The notes: generated by a model from the letters alone, not told the origin. 51,484 nt of DNA from Clostridiales bacterium UBA1389 (GCA_002305335.1 DBQR01000037.1:39429-90912), one strand, 5' to 3'; shown: positions 41,232 through 49,630, numbered from the stretch's first letter. Translations and numbers: made by a program.

Positions 41232-41400
41232 AAGCCTCCCTTGTGCAAAGGGAGGCGACGAGGGGAAACCGAGCCGTAGGGATTGTAACCCCGTTATGTG
41301 TGCCGGTAAATTTGCTTTATTTTTTCTTCCGTATATGCGGCACTGCCCCTCATCCGTAAGCCTGCGGCTGACACCTTCCCCTCAAGGGGAAGGCATTTTT
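41232..41400 (+). repeat. Dispersed palindromic repeat, full copy
   Basis: Same two modules as at 7204-7375: AAGCCTCCCTTGTGCAAAGG (41232 on) with GGGATTGTAACCCC, then after a divergent middle CTGCCCCTCATCCGTAAGCC, the GCC-TGC-GGC turn and CCTTCCCCTCAAGGGGAAGG with a T run (41344-41400). It fills most of the gap between the lipoprotein gene and ung. Confidence 0.8.
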
Positions 41401-41463
41401 ATTCCCGCCTTACTGCCGGTGATATCTGCCCCTACGGTTTTATGAGAATTGCAAACAACAAAA

Positions 41464-41486
41464 AAACAGCGGTTTTGCCGCTGTTT
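41464..41486 (-). terminator. Terminator of upp-ung
   Basis: AAACAGCGG / CCGCTGTTT stem (41464-41472 with 41478-41486), flanked by As on the left, which read as Ts on the minus strand. Confidence 0.88.
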
Positions 41487-41507
41487 CAATATATCATAAT
41501 CTATATA

Positions 41508-42167
41508 TCACCAATTTATTTCTTCAATGCCGTTTTGGCTTAAAAACTCATTGCACTGCGAAAAATGCTTGCAGCCGAAAAAACCGTAGTAAGCCGACAA
41601 AGGCGACGGATGGGGGGCGGTCAGAATCAGATGCTGCTTACCGGTTATCAGGGGGATTTTCTCCTTGGCGAAGTTTCCCCAAAGGAGAAACACCACCGGC
41701 TTTTCCCTGTCGTTCAGCGCCTGAATTGCCCTGTTTGTAAGGGTTTCCCAGCCCTTTCCCCTGTGGCTCCCCGCCATCCCCGCCCTGACGGTGAGAACGG
41801 CGTTCAAAAGCAGCACCCCCGACTTCGCCCATCGGGTAAGGTTGCCGCTTTCGGGGAGGGGAATACCCAAATCGCTTTTAAGTTCGGAAAAAATATTTTT
41901 CAACGAAGGGGGGATTTCCACCCCGTCGGGGACGGAAAAGGCAAGGCCGTGGGCCTGCCCCTCCCCGTGATATGGGTCCTGACCGATTATTACCGCCTTT
42001 ACGTCGTTATAGTCGGTCAGCTTAAAAGCGTTGAAAATGTTGTACATGCCGGGGTAAACGGTGTGGCGGGAATATTCGGTTTTAAGAAATTCACGCAGTT
42101 TTAGATAATAGTCCTTTGAAAATTCCTCCCCAAGGATATTATCCCAGCCGTTACCGAAGTGTACCAT
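41508..42167 (-). CDS. ung: Uracil-DNA glycosylase
   Basis: A 219-aa base-excision repair enzyme (family 1 UDG) that removes uracil from DNA. The water-activating motif GQDPYHG is near residues 60-66, the LLLNAVLTVRAGMAGSH region follows, and the minor-groove loop HPSPLS is near 185. It starts at ATG 42167, one base after the upp stop codon, so translation is probably coupled; an upstream extension to 42200 would overlap upp. It shares the upp promoter. Confidence 0.96.
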   Translation of the reverse strand: MVHFGNGWDNILGEEFSKDYYLKLREFLKTEYSRHTVYPGMYNIFNAFKLTDYNDVKAVIIGQDPYHGEGQAHGLAFSVPDGVEIPPSLKNIFSELKSDLGIPLPESGNLTRWAKSGVLLLNAVLTVRAGMAGSHRGKGWETLTNRAIQALNDREKPVVFLLWGNFAKEKIPLITGKQHLILTAPHPSPLSAYYGFFGCKHFSQCNEFLSQNGIEEINW

Positions 42168-42168
42168 T

Positions 42169-42798
42169 TTACTTGGTTCCGAAAATCCTGTCGCCGGCAT
42201 CCCCCAGTCCCGGCACGATGTAGGCGTGGTCGTTAAGACAATCGTCTACCGCCGCCACATAGATGTTTACGTCGGGGTGGGTTTCCTGTACCGCTCTTAT
42301 ACCCTCCGGTGCCGCCACAAGATTCATAAGGGAAATTTCTTTGCAACCAAGTTTCTTAAGTTCGGAAATCGCCGCGTTGCTGGAACCGCCGGTGGCAAGC
42401 ATGGGGTCTAAAACGACCACCTTTCTTTCGGCAATATCCTGGGGCATTTTGGCGTAATACCTAACCGGCAATTTGGTTTCGGGATCCCTGTAAACCCCCA
42501 TATGTCCCACTTTGGCTACCGGACATATGGTAAGGAAACCTTCTACCATCCCCAGACCCGCCCTTAATATGGGAACGATGGCAATCTTTTTGCCCGACAC
42601 CATCTTCTGGGTGGTTTTGCAGATGGGGGTTTCAATCTCCAGCTCCTCAAGGGGAAGGTCCCGGGTTATCTCATAAGCCATAAGCATAGAAATTTCGGAA
42701 AGGAGTTCCCTGAAATCCTTTGAGCCGGTTTCCTTCTGCCGCATGATGGTCAGCTTGTGAGTAATAAGAGGGTGGTCGAAAACGGTAACTTTACTCAT
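42169..42798 (-). CDS. upp: Uracil phosphoribosyltransferase
   Basis: A 209-aa pyrimidine salvage enzyme: uracil plus PRPP gives UMP and pyrophosphate. It has exactly the usual length when started at ATG 42798 (MSKVTVFDHPLITHKLTIMR), with AAAGGA upstream. The PRPP loop DPMLATGGSS is near 130-139 and the C-terminal GDAGDRIFGTK is typical. A longer frame to 42927 crosses the promoter and is rejected. It is the first gene of a two-gene unit with ung, an understandable pairing since both handle uracil. Confidence 0.97.
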   Translation of the reverse strand: MSKVTVFDHPLITHKLTIMRQKETGSKDFRELLSEISMLMAYEITRDLPLEELEIETPICKTTQKMVSGKKIAIVPILRAGLGMVEGFLTICPVAKVGHMGVYRDPETKLPVRYYAKMPQDIAERKVVVLDPMLATGGSSNAAISELKKLGCKEISLMNLVAAPEGIRAVQETHPDVNIYVAAVDDCLNDHAYIVPGLGDAGDRIFGTK

Positions 42799-42799
42799 A

Positions 42800-42900
42800 T
42801 TTTTTCCTTTCCCGCCCGGACAGCAGGACTTTTCTCTATACAAAAACATCCGGCAATGACGCCGCCCGGACACAGCTTTCCAGCCGTAAACATATATACC
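42800..42900 (-). promoter_or_regulatory. upp leader of about 100 bases with a direct repeat
   Basis: The minus-strand leader has GTCCGGGCGG twice (42872-42863 and 42822-42813). After the first copy comes TTGCCGGATGTTTTTG, which could pair with TCCGG to make a weak hairpin before a T run. No PyrR-type binding motif is seen. Function unproven. Confidence 0.3.
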
Positions 42901-42906
42901 TTTTAA

Positions 42907-42934
42907 ATTATAACACCAAATAGACAAAAATCAA
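42907..42934 (-). promoter_or_regulatory. Promoter of upp-ung
   Basis: Minus strand TTGATT (42934-42929), 16 bases, TATAAT (42912-42907). Confidence 0.82.
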
Positions 42935-42968
42935 CCTTTTTTTCGCCCGTGCTTTAATTTTTTTACCC

Positions 42969-42997
42969 TTGACAAATAAAACAAAAAAATATACTAT
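42969..42997 (+). promoter_or_regulatory. Promoter of the mgtE transcript
   Basis: TTGACA at 42969-42974, 17 bases, TACTAT at 42992-42997 (or TATACT at 42990 with 15). Transcript start near 43004. Confidence 0.75.
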
Positions 42998-43003
42998 TAA
43001 AAA

Positions 43004-43235
43004 GGCGGCAAATAATATCTCTGCCTTACGGTTCACCCGTACAATTCGGATATACCGCAGGACGGGTATAGTTTATTGCCGACTGACAATAATACGGAAA
43101 GAGGCGAAAAGAATGGAATCCGGAAGTAATACAGGCATACCGCGATGGTTTCTTTTTGCCTTTTTTATATCGGGCTGAGTTCCGTCGTGAATGCCTTATG
43201 CTCCCGAAAGTTTATTCTAAAGGAGGTAAGGTTAT
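43004..43235 (+). promoter_or_regulatory. Structured mgtE leader, unclassified
   Basis: A leader of about 232 bases before mgtE. CGGCAA (43006-43011) can pair with TTGCCG (43076-43081), enclosing hairpins TACGG/CCGTA (43027-43041) and TATACC/GGTATA (43051-43070). A 21-codon ORF (43113-43178) follows, and inside it AGGCA (43133-43137) with TGCCT (43157-43161) plus a T run makes a weak terminator. It does not show the conserved M-box (ykoK) sequences. A magnesium-sensing role is inferred from the gene controlled. Confidence 0.6.
43113..43178 (+). CDS. Putative 21-aa leader peptide of mgtE
   Basis: A short ORF, MESGSNTGIPRW followed by FLFAFFISG and a TGA stop, with AAGAGG about 9 bases before its ATG. 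It starts 109 bases into the transcript, overlaps the candidate terminator hairpin at 43133-43166, and ends 57 bases before mgtE. Its Pro-Arg-Trp and hydrophobic end could stall or slow a ribosome. Translation of it would prevent the hairpin from forming, so it may couple translation to mgtE expression, as other leader peptides do for magnesium transporter genes in enteric bacteria (mgtL). Alternatively it is a small membrane protein. I extend it no further upstream, since the longer frame begins in the promoter. Confidence 0.5.
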   Translation: MESGSNTGIPRWFLFAFFISG

Positions 43236-44591
43236 ATGGAAGAAAAAATTCTTGAATTGCTCGGGACAAAGGACTATTCCGCCCTTAAGGAACTTCTGTC
43301 GTCGGAAACGCCCCAGGACATCGCCCAGGCAATAAGCCGGCTTGACGAAAATTCAATACCGGTGGTGTTTAGGGTACTGCCCAAGGAACTGGCGGCGGAA
43401 GCCTTTGTGGAAATGGAAAGCGCGGAACAGGAACTGCTTATAAAATCCTTTTCCGATATCCAGTTAAAGCAGATTTTCGACGAGCTTTTTATCGACGACA
43501 CCGTTGACATTATAGAGGAAATGCCGGCGAACGTGGTAAAGCGGATATTAAAGTCCGCCGACCCCGAAAAAAGAAAACAAATCAACGAACTTTTAAACTA
43601 CCCCGAAGATTCGGCGGGGAGCGTAATGACCACCGAATACGTTACCCTCCGTCCCGCCATGACGGTTATGGAGGCAATACTGCGGATAAGGCGGACGGTG
43701 GTGGACAAGGAAACGGTTTATACCTGCTATGTCACCTCCTCAGACAGGATTCTCCTCGGAGTAATAAGCGTTAAGGATTTGCTTGTGGCAAACGACGACG
43801 CCATAGTGGGTGATATAATGAACACCCACGTCATATACGCCACAACCAACCAGAATAAAGAGGAAGTCGCCCGGGAAATGGCAAAGTACGACTTCCTTGC
43901 CATACCCGTGGTGGACCACGAAAAACGCCTGGTGGGAATAGTCACCTTCGACGACGCCATTGACGTTATCGAGGAAGCTACCACCGAAGACATCGAAAAG
44001 ATGGCCGCTCTTGTCCCCTCGGACAAGCCCTATCTTAAAACCGGCATTCTTGAAATTTGGAAAAATCGTATCCCATGGCTGCTTATGCTTATGGTGTCGG
44101 CTACCTTTACGGGACAAATTATTAAAAGCTTCGAATCAGCCCTGGCAGGGAGCGTTATTCTTACCGCTTTTATTCCCATGCTTATGGATACCGGGGGGAA
44201 CGCCGGCAGTCAGTCTTCTGTCACCATAATACGGGGCATGGCGCTCAATGAAATTTCCATGAAAAATATATTGGTTATTATATGGAAAGAGTTGCGTGTA
44301 TCCCTGCTTTGCGGTATCGCCCTTGCTGCAGCCAATTTTATAAAAATACTTTTGGTTGATAATTTGATTTTTAAAAACAATATATCCATGACGGTGGCGG
44401 CGGTGGTATGTATCACTCTTGTTATGGTGGTGTTTGTTGCAAAAATTATCGGCTCCTCTCTCCCCATACTTGCAAAGCGCTTGGGTTTTGATCCTGCAGT
44501 AATGGCATCCCCCTTTATAACCACCATAGTTGACGCAATTTCACTGCTGGTGTATTTTAATATCGCTAAAATAATGATTGAAAATCTCTGA
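43236..44591 (+). CDS. mgtE: Magnesium transporter MgtE
   Basis: A 451-aa MgtE-type Mg2+ channel. The N-terminal helical domain (residues 1-125) and two CBS domains (about 135-190 and 200-255, with MNTHVIYATTNQNKEEVAR) form the cytoplasmic Mg sensor that closes the pore when Mg is high. The five-helix pore domain (about 280-450) has the family motif TGGNAGSQSS and the final MASPFITTIVDAISL. The length is typical. AAAGGAGG precedes the start. The long leader with its small ORF suggests an added level of control. The GH36 gene follows after 14 bases. Confidence 0.96.
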   Translation: MEEKILELLGTKDYSALKELLSSETPQDIAQAISRLDENSIPVVFRVLPKELAAEAFVEMESAEQELLIKSFSDIQLKQIFDELFIDDTVDIIEEMPANVVKRILKSADPEKRKQINELLNYPEDSAGSVMTTEYVTLRPAMTVMEAILRIRRTVVDKETVYTCYVTSSDRILLGVISVKDLLVANDDAIVGDIMNTHVIYATTNQNKEEVAREMAKYDFLAIPVVDHEKRLVGIVTFDDAIDVIEEATTEDIEKMAALVPSDKPYLKTGILEIWKNRIPWLLMLMVSATFTGQIIKSFESALAGSVILTAFIPMLMDTGGNAGSQSSVTIIRGMALNEISMKNILVIIWKELRVSLLCGIALAAANFIKILLVDNLIFKNNISMTVAAVVCITLVMVVFVAKIIGSSLPILAKRLGFDPAVMASPFITTIVDAISLLVYFNIAKIMIENL

Positions 44592-44605
44592 ACAGGGGTT
44601 ACAAA

Positions 44606-46783
44606 ATGATTACATACCTTGAAAATTCAAAACAGTTCCAGCTTGACACAGACAATTCATCCTATGTAATGCAGGTAAGGGACGGATTCCTTCTCCATAT
44701 CTACTACGGGGAAAGGCTGAATGTAACCGACCATTCCTATATGAGATGGGAACAGGGACGGGCGGCTTTTTCCTGCCGTCTTGAAGGCTGTCAGGGCTTT
44801 ATCCTTGACGATACCCCCCTGGAATACCCCTGCTTCGGCAGGGGGGACCTCCGTTCCCCCGCTCTTGAGATTATAAACCCCGACGGGACAAATATATGTG
44901 ATTTAAGATATGTTTCCCATAAGATAATCGGGGGAAAGCCCGGGCTTCCCGGACTTCCCGCCTTTTATGCGGAAGAAGGGGACAGGGCAAGCACCCTCGT
45001 TATAACACTGCGTGACAATATAAGTCTTGTCGAATGCGACCTGTATTATACGGTGTTTGAGGATTACAACATAATAAGCCGGCATACCGTTATCCGCAAC
45101 TGCGGGGAAAAACCCTGCCATATCAAGGCGGCCGCTTCCGCCTGTGTGGATTTCGACCATATGGATTTTGAGGTTATTTCCAACTACGGCACCCACTGCC
45201 GGGAGAGGATGATCGAACGGTTCAGGCTTAACCACGGCAAGTTCGAGCTTGCCAGCCGCCGGGGGTCGTCGGGGCACGTCCATAACCCCTTTTTGATTCT
45301 TGCCTCCCCCACCGCCGACGAAGACCACGGGGAATTTTACGGGGTTTTGCTGGTGTATTCCGGCTCCCACGCCATAACCGCGGAAGGCACCCAGTACAAC
45401 GCCTGCCGGCTGCTGGCGGGGCTTAATCCCGACGGCTTTTCCTGGAAGCTGGAACAAAACGGGGAATTTACCACCCCCGAAGCGGTACTTTGTTACACCG
45501 ATAAAGGGCTGACCTCCCTTTCCCATATATATAATAAGGCAATAAACGACAGGCTGATACGGGGAAAATATAAAAACGCCCGCCGTCCGGTGCTGCTGAA
45601 CAGCTGGGAAGCCTGCTATTTTTCCTTTGACGAAGCACGGCTTTTAAAAATCGGCAAATGCGCCGCCGACTTGGGAATCGAGCTTCTGGTTATCGACGAC
45701 GGCTGGTTCGGTAAGCGGAACACCGACAACTGCTCCTTAGGCGACTGGGTGATAGACCGAAAAAAGCTTCCCAACGGCTTAGACAATATTTATAAAATGC
45801 TTAAGGAAAACAACTGCGGCCTGGGTATCTGGTTCGAACCCGAAATGGTTTCCCCCGATTCCGACCTTTACAGAGCCCACCCCGACTGGTGTCTGCATAT
45901 AGAAAACCGCCCCCGTTCGGAAGGAAGGCATCAGCTGATGCTTAACCTTTCAAGGCCGGAGGTGTGCGATTATCTTTATGATTCGATTGCCAAAATACTT
46001 GATTCGGGTATGATTTCCTACGTAAAATGGGACTTCAACCGCAATATGGCGGAAGTAGGGAGCGAGGTTCTCCCCCCCGACCGTCAGGGAGAGGTAAGCC
46101 ACCGGTATTATTTAGGGCTTTATTCCCTCCTTGAAAGGCTGACACAGTCCTTCCCCGAGGTGCTGTTTGAATCCTGTTCCGGCGGGGGCGGCAGGTTTGA
46201 CGCGGGAATGCTGTACTATATGCCCCAGACCTGGACCAGCGACAATTCGGACGCCATCGAAAGGCTTAAAATCCAGTACGGCACCTCTTTGGTTTACCCC
46301 ATGTCCGCAATTTCCGCCCATGTTTCCGCTTCCCCCAACCATCAGACCGCCCATGTCACCGACTTTGCAACCCGCTTTACCGTAGCCTTTACCGGCTCCT
46401 TCGGGTATGAACTTGACCCCACCTCCCTTTCGGAAGAGGAAAAGCTACTGGTGGCAAAATCCGCGGAACTTTATAAAAAATACGGGTATGTTCTGGTGAC
46501 GGGGGATTACTACCGGCTTAAGACCAATTATGAGGAAGACTGCGCCGCCTGGTGCGCCGTTTCACAGGACAGGGCGGTGTGTGTTGCCGGGTATGTCAAC
46601 ACCCATGTGAGGTTGTACGATAAAAACCAGCATATAAGGCTAAAGGGGCTGGATAAGGATACCGCCTACAAGGACATCTTCACCGGTCAGACCTATTCGG
46701 GCGCCCAGCTTATGGGGTTCGGCCTTCCGGTCAAAATCACCCTTGAATACAGAAGCCAGATGTGGATACTTGAAAAAGCATAA
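44606..46783 (+). CDS. Alpha-galactosidase, glycoside hydrolase family 36
   Basis: A 725-aa cytoplasmic enzyme (no signal peptide) that removes terminal alpha-1,6-galactose from melibiose, raffinose and related sugars. The N-terminal beta-supersandwich, the TIM barrel and C-terminal domain are full length. The nucleophile Asp lies in YVKWDFNRNM near residue 475, and the acid/base Asp in TWTSDNSDAIERLKIQYG near 546; CSGGGGRFDAGMLYY is also a family signature. It begins 14 bases after mgtE with only a weak AGGGG site, so it depends on that transcript. No matching transporter gene is adjacent; a terminator follows. Confidence 0.94.
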   Translation: MITYLENSKQFQLDTDNSSYVMQVRDGFLLHIYYGERLNVTDHSYMRWEQGRAAFSCRLEGCQGFILDDTPLEYPCFGRGDLRSPALEIINPDGTNICDLRYVSHKIIGGKPGLPGLPAFYAEEGDRASTLVITLRDNISLVECDLYYTVFEDYNIISRHTVIRNCGEKPCHIKAAASACVDFDHMDFEVISNYGTHCRERMIERFRLNHGKFELASRRGSSGHVHNPFLILASPTADEDHGEFYGVLLVYSGSHAITAEGTQYNACRLLAGLNPDGFSWKLEQNGEFTTPEAVLCYTDKGLTSLSHIYNKAINDRLIRGKYKNARRPVLLNSWEACYFSFDEARLLKIGKCAADLGIELLVIDDGWFGKRNTDNCSLGDWVIDRKKLPNGLDNIYKMLKENNCGLGIWFEPEMVSPDSDLYRAHPDWCLHIENRPRSEGRHQLMLNLSRPEVCDYLYDSIAKILDSGMISYVKWDFNRNMAEVGSEVLPPDRQGEVSHRYYLGLYSLLERLTQSFPEVLFESCSGGGGRFDAGMLYYMPQTWTSDNSDAIERLKIQYGTSLVYPMSAISAHVSASPNHQTAHVTDFATRFTVAFTGSFGYELDPTSLSEEEKLLVAKSAELYKKYGYVLVTGDYYRLKTNYEEDCAAWCAVSQDRAVCVAGYVNTHVRLYDKNQHIRLKGLDKDTAYKDIFTGQTYSGAQLMGFGLPVKITLEYRSQMWILEKA

Positions 46784-46784
46784 G

Positions 46785-46810
46785 AAAAACGGGCGGTTCG
46801 CCCGTTTTTT
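46785..46810 (+). terminator. Bidirectional terminator between GH36 and GH25 genes
   Basis: AAAAACGGGCG (46785-46795), GTT loop, CGCCCGTTTTT (46799-46809). Confidence 0.93.
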
Positions 46811-46828
46811 GTCGTATTATGTAGATTT

Positions 46829-47701
46829 TTATACTTTACTTAAATTATCCACAGCCGTCCAGGTGTTTATGTCATCAAGCAAAACGCATTTCGCGCCTCC
46901 CTTTACAACCTCTTTCCCCCGGCTTTCGGTTTGAATTATTTTATAGGTTTTCTTTTTCGCAAAGGCGGGGATGGCAGGACCTTCCGGCCAGTAGGTTTTC
47001 GCCTTTTCCGTAAAAGAAACCCGGTCGCCGGTCTTAAGTTCGCCCTTTGCCGGTTCGCCTTTTGTCCTCCTGGAATAATCAACATAGCAGACATTCAGAT
47101 CCACCCTGCCGTAAATCCCCGGAACACTGCCGGAACTTGTCCACTGGAACATGGTCATTCCCGGAATATCCGGCTTGGGAAGGGGCGAAGGCTCCTTATA
47201 ATATCTTGCGAACCAGATGTCAATGTCTTTAAGCCGGGAAAGGTTAAAGCAGTTTTTGTAGAAATCCCCGTTGGTGTACAGCATGGGGATAAAGCCCTCC
47301 GCTTTTACCTTTTCGCAAAACAGCTTTACAAAGGATGTGTTTTCCCTCTTCGACAGCTTTCTGTACCTTTCCCCCTCCATATCAACGGCGCAGGGATAAC
47401 TGATAAAATCAGGATGTTTCTTTAGGGTTTTCAGGAAAAAATTTATTTCCTCCTCAATCTTTTTCAAGGATGTGCCCGTAAGAAAATGATATGCGCCGCA
47501 AAAAATTCCCTGCTTTGCGGCGCCTTTTACATATTCGCTGAATTTGTTGTCCCCGAAGGGGCCCGAATCCGGGTCGGAAAGCTTGGAACCCTGGCTTGCC
47601 TTGCACATGGCAAAGGAAATGCCGGAATCCTTTACCTTTTTCCAGTCGATTTCCCCGGTGCGGTGATAAACGTCGATACCGTTTCTGATTATATCCGTCA
47701 T
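46829..47701 (-). CDS. GH25 lysozyme (muramidase) with C-terminal SH3-like part
   Basis: A 290-aa muramidase that cuts the MurNAc-GlcNAc bond of peptidoglycan. The GH25 barrel covers residues 1-215, with D10 (GIDVYH) and the D107-x-E109 pair (AVDMEGE) in place. A C-terminal part (about 220-290) resembles a small SH3-like wall-binding domain. There is no signal peptide, which is usual for some GH25 enzymes that act as autolysins or are exported in other ways. AAAGGTAGG lies upstream. There is no phage gene around it, so a prophage endolysin is unlikely. Confidence 0.9.
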   Translation of the reverse strand: MTDIIRNGIDVYHRTGEIDWKKVKDSGISFAMCKASQGSKLSDPDSGPFGDNKFSEYVKGAAKQGIFCGAYHFLTGTSLKKIEEEINFFLKTLKKHPDFISYPCAVDMEGERYRKLSKRENTSFVKLFCEKVKAEGFIPMLYTNGDFYKNCFNLSRLKDIDIWFARYYKEPSPLPKPDIPGMTMFQWTSSGSVPGIYGRVDLNVCYVDYSRRTKGEPAKGELKTGDRVSFTEKAKTYWPEGPAIPAFAKKKTYKIIQTESRGKEVVKGGAKCVLLDDINTWTAVDNLSKV

Positions 47702-47777
47702 AATGCTACCTACCTTTCACCTTAATTATAAGGCTTAAGGAGAAGCATTTCATCCGGTGTTTTTACGGCGGTTTTTG

Positions 47778-49055
47778 TTATTTCTGCACAAAGGCCAAAT
47801 AGCGGTTGGCTATATCCCTTTCGCACTCGGCGGTTACAACCACCCCGTCGGAAGTGTATTCGGTGTGCTTAACCACCGCATTCCGGTAAAGCGTATTTAC
47901 TTCGGAAACCCTGGAATGGGGGAAGAAAAAGGTTATAAGCTTTTTATTCCCCGCTAAAACCGCTTTGATTTTATTAAGCAGTCCGTCAACCCCTTCCCCG
48001 GTGGAGGCGGAAATCAGTATTCCCTCCGAGGGAATAAGGTGGGTTTCGATGGCTTTATCCGCCTTGTTGTAGCACCAGATAACCTCTATTCCCCCGCCGG
48101 AAAGCTCGTTTATAAGCTGTTCGGTGACTTTACGCTTACGGGTGCGTTCGGAATCGGGCTCGGAGGAATCCACCAGGCAGACGATAATGTCGGCATACTT
48201 GATTTCCTCAAGGGTTGACTTGAAGGCCTTGACAAGATGGGTGGGGAGCCGGTCTATAAATCCCACCGTATCGGTTAGCAAAATATCCTCCCCGTCGGGC
48301 AGGGACAGCTTTCTGGTGGTGGGGTCAAGGGTGGCAAAGAGTTTGTCCTCGGTTAGCACCCCTGCGCCGGTGAGGTAATTTAGCAGAGTCGACTTGCCTG
48401 CGTTGGTATAGCCGGCTATGGCAACTGTTTTAATCTTGTTCTTTTCCCTTACCCCCCGCTTGACGCTTCGGGTGCGTTCAAGTTCCAAGAGTCGCTGGTT
48501 AAGGGATGCGATACGCCGTTTTATATGGCGGCGGTCGGTTTCAAGCTGGGATTCGCCGGGGCCCCTGGTGCCGATACCCCCACCGAGACGGGACATTTCT
48601 TTGCCATGCCCCACAATCCGGGGTGCAGTGTATTTAAGGCAGGCGATTTCCACCTGAAGCTTGCCTTCCCCGGTGGTGGCATGGAGGGCGAAAATGTCAA
48701 GGATAAGCATCGTCCGGTCGATAACCCGGACATCAAGGGCGTCCTCAAGGTTCTTTATCTGGGAAGGGGTAAGCTCATTGTCAACCACCGCAAGGTTTAC
48801 TGTACCGTCGTTTTTGATAAAATCGGCAATTTCGGCGGCCTTTCCCTTACCGATATAGGTGGCGGGGTCGGGGTATTCCCTTGACTGGATAACCCGTAGT
48901 ACCGTTTCCCCCCCGGCGGTTTCAAGGAGCTTTTCAAGCTCGTCAAGGGAAATTTCCGAAAACTCCTCGGTAATCTCCTGCGTTTTAAGGGAAATAAGCA
49001 CCGCCCGTGCCTTCTCCCCCGTCTGATTACTCATCAATATATTACTTTCAGGCAT
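47778..49055 (-). CDS. hflX: Ribosome-splitting GTPase HflX
   Basis: A 425-aa GTPase that binds the 50S subunit and splits stalled or stress-hibernating ribosomes. The N-terminal HflX domain has the conserved DRTMLILDIFALHATTGEGK and GGIGTRGPGESQLETDRR; the G domain has G1 GYTNAGKS near 214-221, G3 DTVGF and G4 NKAD. I start it at ATG 49055, with ATAGGAG 7 bases upstream; the longer frame to 49115 lacks a ribosome binding site. The gap of 374 bases upstream holds several palindromes described separately. Confidence 0.96.
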   Translation of the reverse strand: MPESNILMSNQTGEKARAVLISLKTQEITEEFSEISLDELEKLLETAGGETVLRVIQSREYPDPATYIGKGKAAEIADFIKNDGTVNLAVVDNELTPSQIKNLEDALDVRVIDRTMLILDIFALHATTGEGKLQVEIACLKYTAPRIVGHGKEMSRLGGGIGTRGPGESQLETDRRHIKRRIASLNQRLLELERTRSVKRGVREKNKIKTVAIAGYTNAGKSTLLNYLTGAGVLTEDKLFATLDPTTRKLSLPDGEDILLTDTVGFIDRLPTHLVKAFKSTLEEIKYADIIVCLVDSSEPDSERTRKRKVTEQLINELSGGGIEVIWCYNKADKAIETHLIPSEGILISASTGEGVDGLLNKIKAVLAGNKKLITFFFPHSRVSEVNTLYRNAVVKHTEYTSDGVVVTAECERDIANRYLAFVQK

Positions 49056-49107
49056 AAATTCTCCTATCATAAATCTCAAATATATTATCCGTAAAATCCG
49101 TTCCTTA

Positions 49108-49134
49108 TATGGCAAAACGCAGTTTTGCCATTAC
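49108..49134. repeat. Palindrome with AAACG-CA-GTTT core
   Basis: TGGCAAAAC-GCA-GTTTTGCCA. One of four hairpins near here sharing an AAACGNNGTTT core (others at 49274, 49343 and 50873). Confidence 0.65.
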
Positions 49135-49144
49135 AAACAAAAAC

Positions 49145-49208
49145 CCGTTTTTTAAGCGGGTCTCCCGCTTAAAAAACACCTTCACAGGCGCACTGTGTGC
49201 GCCCCGCG
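49145..49208 (-). repeat. Two-hairpin repeat, copy A
   Basis: On the minus strand: CGCGGGGCGCAC-ACA-GTGCGCC, then TGTGAAGGTGTTTTT, then a hairpin AAGCGGG-AGA-CCCGCTT enclosed by T and A runs. Copy B at 50920-50982, inverted relative to this one, has the same plan and the same TGTGAAGGTG core with different but still paired stem bases. Confidence 0.8.
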
Positions 49209-49273
49209 GGTGGAGGGGAGGAGGGAAAGCTTTGCTTTCCCGACGGGGATAAACCCGCGCAATCCCCCGTATT

Positions 49274-49302
49274 TGCGGTTGGGAAACGAAGTTTCGCAAC
49301 CG
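49274..49302. repeat. Palindrome with AAACG-AA-GTTT core
   Basis: GCGGTTGGGAAAC-GAA-GTTTCGCAACCGC. It is followed by CCTAAAAGGCGGGGATAAAC; the same GGGGATAAACCC also occurs at 49245. Confidence 0.65.
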
Positions 49303-49342
49303 CCCTAAAAGGCGGGGATAAACCCTCGTACCCTCTCCGTTA

Positions 49343-49375
49343 AACGGCGTTTGGAAAACGCAGTTTTACAAACGC
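49343..49375. repeat. Palindrome with AAACG-CA-GTTT core
   Basis: GGCGTTTGGAAAAC, GCA, GTTTTACAAACGCC. As after the previous one, the next bases are CTAAAA, so these two form an imperfect tandem unit. Confidence 0.65.
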
Positions 49376-49385
49376 CCTAAAAAAA

Positions 49386-49415
49386 ATTCACGACTGTTTC
49401 AACGAAACAGCCGTG
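49386..49415 (-). terminator. Terminator of rpmE
   Basis: CACG-A-CTGTTT / AAACAG-C-CGTG stem with one mismatch, 14 bases past the rpmE stop; on the minus strand a run of eight Ts follows. Confidence 0.88.
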
Positions 49416-49429
49416 TCAGGATTTTTCCA

Positions 49430-49630
49430 TTATTCGAGGTTGAATCTCTTCTTAAACTTGTCAACACGTCCACCGGCATCTACGAATTTCTGTTTTCCGG
49501 TGAAAAAGGGATGGCATTTGGAGCATATATCAACCTTAACGGAATCTTTGCAGGAATATGTTTTATATTCTTCGCCGCAAGCACACCTGATTACTGTTTC
49601 CTTGTATTCAGGATGAATGTTTGATTTCAT
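49430..49630 (-). CDS. rpmE: 50S ribosomal protein L31, zinc-binding type
   Basis: A 66-aa ribosomal protein of the large subunit that helps bridge the two subunits. The four zinc cysteines C16, C18, C36 and C39 are present (CACGEEY and CSKCHPFFTG), so this is the C+ form that needs zinc. Start at ATG 49630 (MKSNIHPEYKETVIRCACG) with GAGAGGG upstream; a longer frame to 49696 is not real. It has its own promoter (49704-49676) and terminator. It lies downstream of prfA. Confidence 0.96.
   Translation of the reverse strand: MKSNIHPEYKETVIRCACGEEYKTYSCKDSVKVDICSKCHPFFTGKQKFVDAGGRVDKFKKRFNLE

Noticed and set aside
42969..43178. 69-aa reading of the mgtE leader starting with TTG
   Set aside because: Its first codon is the -35 box of the mgtE promoter, so it cannot be transcribed; only the last 21 codons have a plausible start and ribosome binding site.
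43004..43235. M-box (ykoK) riboswitch before mgtE
   Set aside because: I looked for the conserved M-box blocks such as the GUUAGGUGAGGCUCC-like segment and do not find them; the leader is reported as unclassified.
46829..47701. Prophage endolysin
   Set aside because: The GH25 gene stands alone among housekeeping genes with no holin, tail or other phage gene in the window.
49056..49429. CRISPR-like array
   Set aside because: The repeated units are palindromes of different sequence and length, with no regular spacers and no cas genes.
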